This document shows, in pieces, positions 18,868 to 26,294 of a DNA stretch of 40,472 bases. The notes beneath the pieces are model-generated. The model had not been told where the DNA came from. It searched no databases and was given only the letters and a program-made list of their open reading frames with translations. Both the position numbers and the translations under genes were made by a program. This DNA comes from Eubacterium sp. (lineage in GTDB: Bacteria; Bacillota; Clostridia; Lachnospirales; Lachnospiraceae): the NCBI GenBank assembly GCA_022764265.1, contig JALERO010000124.1:1-40472 (forward strand), in the 5' to 3' direction. How positions within the stretch are numbered: the first letter of the stretch is position 1; each line of letters opens with the position of its first letter.

Positions 18868-19063
18868 ACTACTATACAACAGATTACACACTTTTTTCAC
18901 ATTCGTCAATCATCTTTCTCTCGATCGAACAATTTCAGTATACCAGTGTATCCCATTCTCAGTAATCCAAAAACCACCCGGTGTTATTTCAATTCTGCAT
19001 GTCACATTTTGTATATTTTTTGGTATTCCAGTACAATTTTTTTGTTATTTTTAACATTTTTCC

Positions 19064-19094
19064 TTGACTGTATACCTACTACATACTGTAAGTT
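19064..19094 (+). promoter_or_regulatory. Symporter promoter/operator TTGACTGTATACCTACTACATACTG
   Basis: Shares the 11-mer TTGACTGTATA with the athL and lysR promoters; -10 TAAGTT is weak. Confidence 0.55.
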
Positions 19095-19152
19095 TTTAAC
19101 ATGAGTAGAGGAAAATGTTATGTTATCTATTTAATTTAAGGAGGGTTATTAC

Positions 19153-20685
19153 ATGGCTCTAGTAATCGCGATAGTATATTTTGCTGCCCTGATTATCGTA
19201 GCAAGTTTATACTCAAGAAAGAAAGTTAAATCCGCCGAAGATTTCGCAAACGCAGGCGGCGGACTTGGATGGGTAATGGTTACATTCTCATTCGTACTTG
19301 CACCTTTAGGTTCCGGTCATACAATGTCACTGTGGCAGAAAGCTGCAGGCGGCGGCTTCACTGACTGGGCAGACTTTGGCGGTATCGGTGCCGGCGCAAT
19401 GTGGTGGGCAATCGGTGCAGGCGCTATCTTCCTTCCTATCGCAATGTTGTGGATGGGACCTTTATACAAGAAAATCGGTGCTCCGACAGCTCCGGGTGCT
19501 CTTTCCAAAATTTTCGGAAAAGAAATGGGCTGGTTCCACGCAGCATTCCAGACAATGACATGGACCGGTATCGGATGTTCCGAGCTGGTTGCAACCGGTA
19601 CAGCTATCTATACTTTATGCCACGCAAGTAATATTCCGCTTAGCATCTATCAGGCAATCATCCTTGGTTTCATCCTGATTGTATGCTACGTATTCTTCGG
19701 TGGTATGCTTCAGATGGCTTGGCTGAACTGTATCAACGCAGTCGTTATGATCGTTGCTTCCTACGCAGCAATCGGTATCATCGCAGTGAACTACCTTTCA
19801 CAGATCGGTGGCTGGGATGGTGTCAAAGCAGTTTACGACGCAGCAGGATACACCAGCATTCTGACACAGACAGGTACTCTGGGATTGCCTCCGGTATGGT
19901 TAGGCGTTATCATCCCGGTTATCGTATTACATACAACAGCAGGTGCTGTTTCCCAGACAATGATGCAGCCGTTCTTCGCAGCAAAAGACGAGAGCGCATG
20001 CCGCAAAGGTGTATTCCTTGGATGCTCTTTCAACATCATGTCTTCCTTACCGTGGATTTTCCTCGGAATCGCAGCTATGGCTATTCCTGCCATTGCTTCC
20101 CAGGTTAATGCAAACGGTTTAACAGCAGTTCCGCTGATTGCTCAGCAAGGTCTTCCTGTTCCGGCTATCGGCTTACTGATGGTAGCTTTACTGTCCGCTA
20201 CACTTTCCACAGGCGGCGGTGTTGTACTTGCTAACTCCAATGTTATCGCTAACGATATCGTAATCGGATGTTGCATGCCGAAAGCTGACCCGAAAAAGAA
20301 ACTTTTCGTAAACAGAATCTGCATCATTATCGCAGCTGCTTTACTGCTTCCGGGCGCTCTGATCATGGCAAACGAATTCGTATTCAATCTGTTCCTGTGG
20401 GTATTCTCCTTTGGTATGCCAATCTTCGTGGTATTTATCATCGGATACAACTTCAAGCTCAGCAAGAAGGCTGCATGGACGACAATCATTGTATGTTACA
20501 TCATCAACTGCATCTGGACTTTCGTAGATATGTCGAAATTCTTCCCGGGTGTATGGAGCATGAACCTGTACGCAGTTATGGTTGCATCTGTAGTCCTTGG
20601 TATTGTATTCCACCTGATTATGCCGGGTGAAAAAGCATGGAAAAAAACACATGCTGACGAGCTTGTAACTAGCACATCTAAATAG
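19153..20685 (+). CDS. Sodium:solute symporter (SSS) family transporter
   Basis: 510 aa multi-TM; SRKKVKSAEDFANAGGGLGW, FFGGMLQMAWLN, LLSATLSTGGGVVLANSNVIANDI. Confidence 0.9.
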   Translation: MALVIAIVYFAALIIVASLYSRKKVKSAEDFANAGGGLGWVMVTFSFVLAPLGSGHTMSLWQKAAGGGFTDWADFGGIGAGAMWWAIGAGAIFLPIAMLWMGPLYKKIGAPTAPGALSKIFGKEMGWFHAAFQTMTWTGIGCSELVATGTAIYTLCHASNIPLSIYQAIILGFILIVCYVFFGGMLQMAWLNCINAVVMIVASYAAIGIIAVNYLSQIGGWDGVKAVYDAAGYTSILTQTGTLGLPPVWLGVIIPVIVLHTTAGAVSQTMMQPFFAAKDESACRKGVFLGCSFNIMSSLPWIFLGIAAMAIPAIASQVNANGLTAVPLIAQQGLPVPAIGLLMVALLSATLSTGGGVVLANSNVIANDIVIGCCMPKADPKKKLFVNRICIIIAAALLLPGALIMANEFVFNLFLWVFSFGMPIFVVFIIGYNFKLSKKAAWTTIIVCYIINCIWTFVDMSKFFPGVWSMNLYAVMVASVVLGIVFHLIMPGEKAWKKTHADELVTSTSK

Positions 20686-20700
20686 AAGGAGGAAATAGAT

Positions 20701-20805
20701 ATGTGGGTTCTTCAGGACATTGTTACTCAATATGTAATGGGCATCGTTTTCTGTGCAATTATTTTCGGAATTTGGAAAATCACTCATAGGGGCGAGAAAT
20801 TATAA
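20701..20805 (+). CDS. Tiny single-TM protein, 34 aa, candidate symporter accessory subunit
   Basis: MWVLQDIVTQYVMGIVFCAIIFGIWKITHRGEKL; RBS AGGAGG; 15 nt after the symporter stop; absent from the supplied ORF track. Confidence 0.7.
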   Translation: MWVLQDIVTQYVMGIVFCAIIFGIWKITHRGEKL

Positions 20806-20819
20806 GGAGGAATTGTTTT

Positions 20820-20924
20820 ATGGCAATTACAATCGTTTCAGTATATCTTCTTGCAGTAGCTATCGTGCTGTTATTAATCTGCTTCCTCGGAGCAAAAAAA
20901 TCCGGAGCGGATAAAGAAGATTAA
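20820..20924 (+). CDS. Tiny single-TM protein, 34 aa, second candidate accessory subunit
   Basis: MAITIVSVYLLAVAIVLLLICFLGAKKSGADKED; RBS AAGGAGG; absent from the supplied ORF track. Confidence 0.7.
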   Translation: MAITIVSVYLLAVAIVLLLICFLGAKKSGADKED

Positions 20925-20960
20925 TATTCATCAGGTATTATTCTTACTTCTTATATACCT

Positions 20961-21002
20961 AAAAAGAAACCGCTGTGCATCACGCGCGGCGGTTTCTTTT
21001 TA
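20961..21002. terminator. Terminator downstream of the symporter operon
   Basis: AAAAAGAAACCGC...GCGGTTTCTTTTT. Confidence 0.88.
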
Positions 21003-21054
21003 CTCTTTTACTTATTCCATGGCATCAGTCAATACTGCAATCTTCACACTGTTT

Positions 21055-21492
21055 TTACATCTTATATACAGGATCGCCTTTTTTAATCATGCCGCCCTGT
21101 AACACTCGGCAAAAACGACCCTCAAAAGGAAGGAGTGTCACCCCAAAGGTTTTTGTCACAATACTCGGATGATCCGGTTTCCCGATCTGGGAGACCTGCA
21201 GAACAACAGAATCACCAAGCATAAATTTATCTCCGGTCTGCAGATCCAGGGCATCCATGTTCTCGATACAGATATTCTCCGCAAAATCCCCCGGTCCCAT
21301 TCCGAGATGATGTTCTTCATTGGACTTCACAACGCTGCCCCAGTTTAAGCAGGTCACCTGTCTTCCCCAGGAACCGCAGTGACCGTCTCCCTCAATACCG
21401 AGATCTTTGATCACATTTGCCTCTTCCACTTCTTTTTTTAACTGTCCGCGTTCTTTTGCGATACAGATGGAATGTATTCTCGCATCCTTCAT
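21055..21492 (-). CDS. MOSC-domain protein
   Basis: IEGDGHCGSWGRQVTCLNW; GDFAENICIE; TFGVTLLPFEGRFCRVLQGGMIKKGDPV. Confidence 0.88.
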   Translation of the reverse strand: MKDARIHSICIAKERGQLKKEVEEANVIKDLGIEGDGHCGSWGRQVTCLNWGSVVKSNEEHHLGMGPGDFAENICIENMDALDLQTGDKFMLGDSVVLQVSQIGKPDHPSIVTKTFGVTLLPFEGRFCRVLQGGMIKKGDPVYKM

Positions 21493-21529
21493 TGTTGATT
21501 CGTTCCTTTCTTATTTCCAGTTTCACATT

Positions 21530-22012
21530 TTATTCACGCACAAAGTGCCCGGATTTTCCTCCATCCTTTTCCAGCAAAAGGATATCTCTGATCACCATTC
21601 CGCGGTCAACTGCCTTGCACATGTCGTAGATGGTGAGCAGTGTGGCGGAAACCGCATTCAGTGCCTCCATCTCTATTCCGGTTTTCCCCGTAGTCTTTAC
21701 CGACGCGATTGCCTCTATTTCCGATGTCTCCGGATACAATTTAAAATGAATATCCACCCCTGTCAAGAGCAGAGGATGGCACATCGGAATTGTTTCCCAT
21801 GTCTTCTTGGCTGCCATCACACCGGCAACCTGTGCCACGGCCAGAACGTCTCCTTTTTTTATCTTCTGCTGCGTAATCAATTCAAAGGTGGCCGGCTGCA
21901 TGGAAATTCTTCCGGAGGCAACGCCGATGCGCTGTGTATCAGCCTTTTCTGACACGTCTACCATCTTTGCCCGACCCTGATCGTTAATATGTGTTAATTC
22001 CATCCGAATCAC
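21530..22012 (-). CDS. moaC: Cyclic pyranopterin monophosphate synthase MoaC
   Basis: [73 protein letters not shown]. Confidence 0.96.
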   Translation of the reverse strand: MIRMELTHINDQGRAKMVDVSEKADTQRIGVASGRISMQPATFELITQQKIKKGDVLAVAQVAGVMAAKKTWETIPMCHPLLLTGVDIHFKLYPETSEIEAIASVKTTGKTGIEMEALNAVSATLLTIYDMCKAVDRGMVIRDILLLEKDGGKSGHFVRE

Positions 22013-22015
22013 CTC

Positions 22016-22363
22016 CTAGTACAGCACATCCCAGTCTTTCGGAAATCTCATGCTTCCGATCAGCATAGCATCTGTCACACGCTCGTGGGCGTCCGGAATT
22101 GTGTATCCCATTTTGTTCAAATCTTCCTCGATATAACGGATTAATTTATGATTGGACGGGTAAGCCTTATACTCATTCGGAGGAAGGACTCCGTGTTTGT
22201 CTTTTTCACTGTAAAATGCAATATTTTCTGTCTCCGGGTCATGCCAGATTCGATAATATCCCACTACCTCGTCTCCATCCTTTATCTCAAAACGCATGAT
22301 TTTAAACACACTGTACTTCTCAATTTCTTCCCAGTGTACTTTTACCGGTTTTAACCCTGACAT
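22016..22363 (-). CDS. Hypothetical protein, 115 aa, embedded in the Moco operon
   Basis: MSGLKPVKVHWEEIEKYSVFKIMRFEIKDGDEVVGYYRIWHDPETENIAFYSEK...; start adjusted to the ATG after AGGAGCG. Confidence 0.7.
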   Translation of the reverse strand: MSGLKPVKVHWEEIEKYSVFKIMRFEIKDGDEVVGYYRIWHDPETENIAFYSEKDKHGVLPPNEYKAYPSNHKLIRYIEEDLNKMGYTIPDAHERVTDAMLIGSMRFPKDWDVLY

Positions 22364-22383
22364 ATTTCGCTCCTCCTGTTCTA

Positions 22384-23412
22384 TTATTTTCCGAATCCAC
22401 AGTTCGGGAATGTGCAAATGTCACAATTCAGGCAAAGTCCGCCCTCTCCCAGAGCTGCGATATCTTCTTTTGTAATCTCATCATCTGCCATAATACGCGG
22501 CAGCACCAGATCAAAAATGGTACGTTTTGCATACATAACGCATCCCGGCAATCCGAGAATCGGGATTGTTTTTCCCTCTTTCTCATAATAAGATACCAGC
22601 ATCATTGCGCCCGGCAGCACCGGTGCACCATATGTAATAATCCGCGCTCCGGTATTCATGATTGCGCCCGGTGTACAGTCATCCGGATCCACACTCATAC
22701 CTCCGGTACAGATCACCAGATCCGCGCCATTCTCAATCTGTTTCATGATCGCTTCTGTAATGTGTGCTTTGTCATCGTCCACATAAATCTGTCCGATCAC
22801 CTCAGTCGGGAATTCTGCCACTTTGTCTTTGATGACTGGCCCAAATGTATCTTTGATGCGCCCTTTGAACACTTCGCTTCCGGTTGTCACAATACCTACC
22901 TTTTTCTGGCGAAACGGTTTCACCTCAAAAATCGGATTCTCTCCTGCAGCTTCTACCGCGCGCTCCATCTTTTCTTTTTCGATGATCAGCGGAATGATTC
23001 TGGTTCCGGCCAGCTTATCCCCTTTGCGGACCGCAAAATTGCCATGTCTGGATGCAATCATCATCTCACCGAGACTGTTAACTGCCAGCAGATGCTCATG
23101 GTCAATTTTCAAAAGTCCGTCCACATCAGCGATCAGCTCGATTTTCCCCTCTTTCACATCAGATCCGTGCATGTTTTCGCCTGCACAGATTTTGAATAGT
23201 ATTTCTGCAGCCTCATTTTCATGAAGCATGTTTTCATCTTTTTCCCATACATATAAATGCTCTTTTCCGACGGAAAGCAGCACCGGAATATCTTCCTCCC
23301 GTACTACATGTCCTTTGCGGAAAACCGCATCCTTTGTCACTCCTTTTATGATCTGCGTGATATCATGGCAGAGCACATGCCCTACCGCATCCTCTGTACG
23401 AATCAATTTCAT
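22384..23412 (-). CDS. MoeA-like molybdopterin-binding protein with Cys-rich C-terminal tail
   Basis: MoCF-like VGIVTTGSEVFKGRIKDTFGPVI, VICTGGMSVDPDDCTPGAI, ILGLPGCVMYAKRTIFDLVLPR; tail CLNCDICTFPNCGFGK. Confidence 0.88.
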   Translation of the reverse strand: MKLIRTEDAVGHVLCHDITQIIKGVTKDAVFRKGHVVREEDIPVLLSVGKEHLYVWEKDENMLHENEAAEILFKICAGENMHGSDVKEGKIELIADVDGLLKIDHEHLLAVNSLGEMMIASRHGNFAVRKGDKLAGTRIIPLIIEKEKMERAVEAAGENPIFEVKPFRQKKVGIVTTGSEVFKGRIKDTFGPVIKDKVAEFPTEVIGQIYVDDDKAHITEAIMKQIENGADLVICTGGMSVDPDDCTPGAIMNTGARIITYGAPVLPGAMMLVSYYEKEGKTIPILGLPGCVMYAKRTIFDLVLPRIMADDEITKEDIAALGEGGLCLNCDICTFPNCGFGK

Positions 23413-23445
23413 AATAATTTGCCTCCTGATAAAATGTTATAAAGA

Positions 23446-23934
23446 TCAGTCTTTGCGCGCACACTCGCTGTCCAGCCCAAGCAGGATCTCAAGTCCGTGT
23501 TTCAGCGACGGAAGAATATACAGCAACGCTTCTTCCACGGCTTTCGGGCTGCCCGGCATATTGATGATCAGAGTTTCCCCGCGAATTCCCGCTGTTGCCC
23601 TGGAAAGCATTGCACGGTCCGTAATGGTCAGGGAATAGTTGAGAATTGCCATCGGAATTCCCGCAGCCTCCTTCTCAATGACCATCTTTGTCGCTTCCGG
23701 TGTTACATCTCTTTTTGAAAATCCGGTTCCCCCGGTCGTCAGAATCAGATGAATCCCCGCATCGCACATAGCAATCATCTCATCCGCAAGCATCTGTTTG
23801 TCATCCGGCAAAATGACCGTCTTCACAACATCATAGCCGTTTTCCTCCATAATGGAAACAATTTTCTTTCCGCTCAGATCCTCTCTCTCTCCAGCATAAC
23901 CTTTATCGCTGGCAGTAATCACACCTACTCTCAT
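23446..23934 (-). CDS. mog: Molybdopterin adenylyltransferase-like MogA/MoaB protein
   Basis: MRVGVITASDKGYAGEREDLSGKKI, LILTTGGTGFSKRDVTPEAT, INMPGSPKAVEEAL; start adjusted to the ATG after AGGAGGG. Confidence 0.92.
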   Translation of the reverse strand: MRVGVITASDKGYAGEREDLSGKKIVSIMEENGYDVVKTVILPDDKQMLADEMIAMCDAGIHLILTTGGTGFSKRDVTPEATKMVIEKEAAGIPMAILNYSLTITDRAMLSRATAGIRGETLIINMPGSPKAVEEALLYILPSLKHGLEILLGLDSECARKD

Positions 23935-23958
23935 ATACCCTCCTATGGTTTTTACCCT

Positions 23959-24017
23959 GGTGTATCGCAGGGATACACCTGTATTTCTGCAAAAAGCCTC
24001 CGACTTTCGCCAGAGGC
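23959..24017 (-). promoter_or_regulatory. Structured 5' leader of the mogA operon: terminator-like hairpin followed by a second hairpin at the RBS
   Basis: Minus strand GCCTCTGGC-GAAA-GTCGGAGGCTTTTT then GGTGTATC...GATACACC. Confidence 0.55.
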
Positions 24018-24173
24018 CTATCACAATATTCTTACTTCTTTCTTTGTTGCGATTAGTATAACACACTTCTCTGCATACGGTTATCAGAATATCTGATTAC
24101 ATTATCGCATATCCGGATAACTCCATCTCATTTTAACAGCAATACCGCCGGAATACCAGTGTTTTTTTATATA

Positions 24174-24212
24174 GAAAAAGAACAGACAGAAACATATCGC
24201 TTCTGCCTGTCC
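24174..24212 (-). terminator. Terminator downstream of the 24229-25080 CDS
   Basis: Minus strand GGACAGGCAGAAGCGATATGTTTCTGTCTGTTCTTTTTC. Confidence 0.75.
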
Positions 24213-24228
24213 AAAAAAGGATTTCGTA

Positions 24229-25080
24229 TTATCTCATTGTGATGTAACCACGATAATTTGCAAGGTTGTTGCTCGGTGTGTAGTCTGACACTGCAACGCT
24301 GCAGATATTGTGGTACGGTTTTAAGAACGGGAATGCATCCTGCTGAGCCCATTCCGGTTTTTCCAGAGCTTTGGTATCCTCTACCATTACTTTGTACCAG
24401 CCGGACTGATTCTCAAACCAGAGCTCTAATACATAGTCCATGACACATCCGTTGATATCTTTCTTTACATTGCTGCAGAGAATACGTGTACACTCCGGTG
24501 CAGCTTCAAAAATCGGAATTACTTTTTCAAATAACCATTTCTCGCCCTCTGCTTTGTCCACCCCTTCCGGGAAGCCAATTGCCATATTGAAACGGTAGTT
24601 TGCTCCATCTTCAATCGTACGACCTTTTCCTTTGATATCTTTTTCCCACCACATTGGAAGGAAACAGAAGATGAAAGGATTTCCCTCAGCATCGTTTGTC
24701 TGTCGTGCCTCATTTCCTGCATCGCCCTCTGTCTGGATCTGTCCACCCTGAAGTGCAGACTCCGGAAGATTTCCCTGCCATACAAGGACATCCAGCGGGA
24801 ACGTCTCAGCAATTGCCTTGATTCCGAGACGCGGATCCAGATCGCTTACCAGCCAGTGGTGCTCTGTCAGCTGCATTCTCGCATATCCGAAGCGATCTCC
24901 CTCCGGCGGAATCGGGAAGGACGGATAAAATGCATATTTTGTTACATACGGCTCAAACTGAGAAATGCTGTCCGGAACATGTGTCTTGTAAAGCCATCTC
25001 TGTAAATTTGGTCTGTAATCTTCTTTTGCACAGTCCACGTAAATAAGGCTGCGCATCGGCTCAAATTTAAAATCTGCCAT
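24229..25080 (-). CDS. Uncharacterised protein, 283 aa, tentatively two EthD-like dimeric alpha/beta-barrel domains
   Basis: MRSLIYVDCAKEDYRPNLQRWLYKTHVPDSISQFEPYVTKYAFYPSFPIPPEGDRFGYARMQLTEHHW...; second half FNMAIGFPEGVDKAEGEKWLFEKVIPIFEAAPECTRILCS. Confidence 0.75.
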   Translation of the reverse strand: MADFKFEPMRSLIYVDCAKEDYRPNLQRWLYKTHVPDSISQFEPYVTKYAFYPSFPIPPEGDRFGYARMQLTEHHWLVSDLDPRLGIKAIAETFPLDVLVWQGNLPESALQGGQIQTEGDAGNEARQTNDAEGNPFIFCFLPMWWEKDIKGKGRTIEDGANYRFNMAIGFPEGVDKAEGEKWLFEKVIPIFEAAPECTRILCSNVKKDINGCVMDYVLELWFENQSGWYKVMVEDTKALEKPEWAQQDAFPFLKPYHNICSVAVSDYTPSNNLANYRGYITMR

Positions 25081-25153
25081 GTGTTATATACCCTCTTTCT
25101 TAATTTTGATATTCTGACAGGGAACGGTCTCCCGTTCCCTGAAATAACCTCTC

Positions 25154-26107
25154 CTATCTCTCCGGTTTTGTTCCCTCGATAAATGCTTTGTATTTTTCTT
25201 TGCGGGCTTTGAATTCCGGATTGCTCTTCTGCATTTCAGCAAGCTTTCCTTCATTTCTCTGAATATCATCTGCATGGATGAATTTACCCGGAATGGTATC
25301 ATGTGCATGACCAAGCTGCTCTTCCGGAAATACGAATGTTACTTTTCCGTTTTCGTCTTTTACGAGCTCACCTACCATACCGCACAGATCGCAGACTGCA
25401 GCATAATTCTGCTCCGGATCAATGTAAAACTCTTTGCTGTGGCAATGCGGACATACGCCTTCCTCGCCCATGTATTTCATCTCTTTGCCTTCTGCATTTG
25501 CTTTTGCAGCTTCTACGATGTTGATACCTGCCTGATGACATTTTGCGATGGCATCATCATTCATCACGATACCCTTTGACCATCCAAATACAAGATTGTC
25601 AATAACTGTCCACTTTGGAGTGAGTGCCTGCATTGCACAGTCATTCTGTACACGGGTAGCCCAGTCAGAACCGCCGATTGCAATGTAAGATACCGGTTTT
25701 TCTTTTAAGATTCTCGGATCTACGCCCGGTCCGCCGTGCTCTCTGGACATTTTATCTGCAATAATGTTATTTCCTCTGTCCATACGAGGGCCAAAACGGT
25801 CTGTCACTGTATGGAATAAACCGGTAGAACCTTTTTCGAAGATAGGAACTGTAGAGATGATTCCATCTGCATCCAGCATTTTGTCCAGTAACCATGGAAA
25901 ATCATCTTTTAATACACAGAGGTTTCCTCTTCCGCTGAACAGTGATTTTACACATGCGATACATCCGGTACAATGTTTGATGTCAAGATCCTGCATCTGA
26001 ATAAATTCAACTTCTGCTCCTGCTTCCTTTGCACCCATCAGAGCTTCTTTGCACATTGCATCGTTGTTACCATTTTTGGTACCATAAGAAATGCCTAAAA
26101 TTTTCAT
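25154..26107 (-). CDS. Flavodoxin-family NAD(P)H-dependent oxidoreductase with C-terminal Zn-ribbon
   Basis: MKILGISYGTKNGNNDAMCKEALMGAKEAGAEVEFIQMQDLDIKHCTGCIACV; CPHCHSKEFYIDPEQNYAAVCDLCG. Confidence 0.85.
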   Translation of the reverse strand: MKILGISYGTKNGNNDAMCKEALMGAKEAGAEVEFIQMQDLDIKHCTGCIACVKSLFSGRGNLCVLKDDFPWLLDKMLDADGIISTVPIFEKGSTGLFHTVTDRFGPRMDRGNNIIADKMSREHGGPGVDPRILKEKPVSYIAIGGSDWATRVQNDCAMQALTPKWTVIDNLVFGWSKGIVMNDDAIAKCHQAGINIVEAAKANAEGKEMKYMGEEGVCPHCHSKEFYIDPEQNYAAVCDLCGMVGELVKDENGKVTFVFPEEQLGHAHDTIPGKFIHADDIQRNEGKLAEMQKSNPEFKARKEKYKAFIEGTKPER

Positions 26108-26164
26108 CTTTTATCCTCCTATGCGATATTATTATATTAACACACAAACCCATTTTTTGTATAT

Positions 26165-26200
26165 TTTTATTATAATTTCTCGGATAATGATTGTCCAGTG
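26165..26200 (-). promoter_or_regulatory. Promoter of the flavodoxin/EthD-like operon: TGGACA-17 bp-TATAAT
   Basis: Minus strand TGGACAATCATTATCCGAGAAATTATAAT. Confidence 0.65.
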
Positions 26201-26294
26201 TACAATTTGCATTAAAAAAAGTCCCAAACTGGTCTTACCAATGATTTTTTCCCTTTTTTTCGGCAAAACAATATTTTGTAATGCAAAAAACGGA

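Noticed and set aside
19683-20108. 141-aa alternative-frame ORF
   Set aside because: Overlaps the symporter in another frame; Arg/Ser-rich shadow translation
23940-24020. Naming the mogA leader a Moco riboswitch
   Set aside because: Structure is suggestive but I could not match the known Moco RNA consensus from memory; left as a candidate leader only
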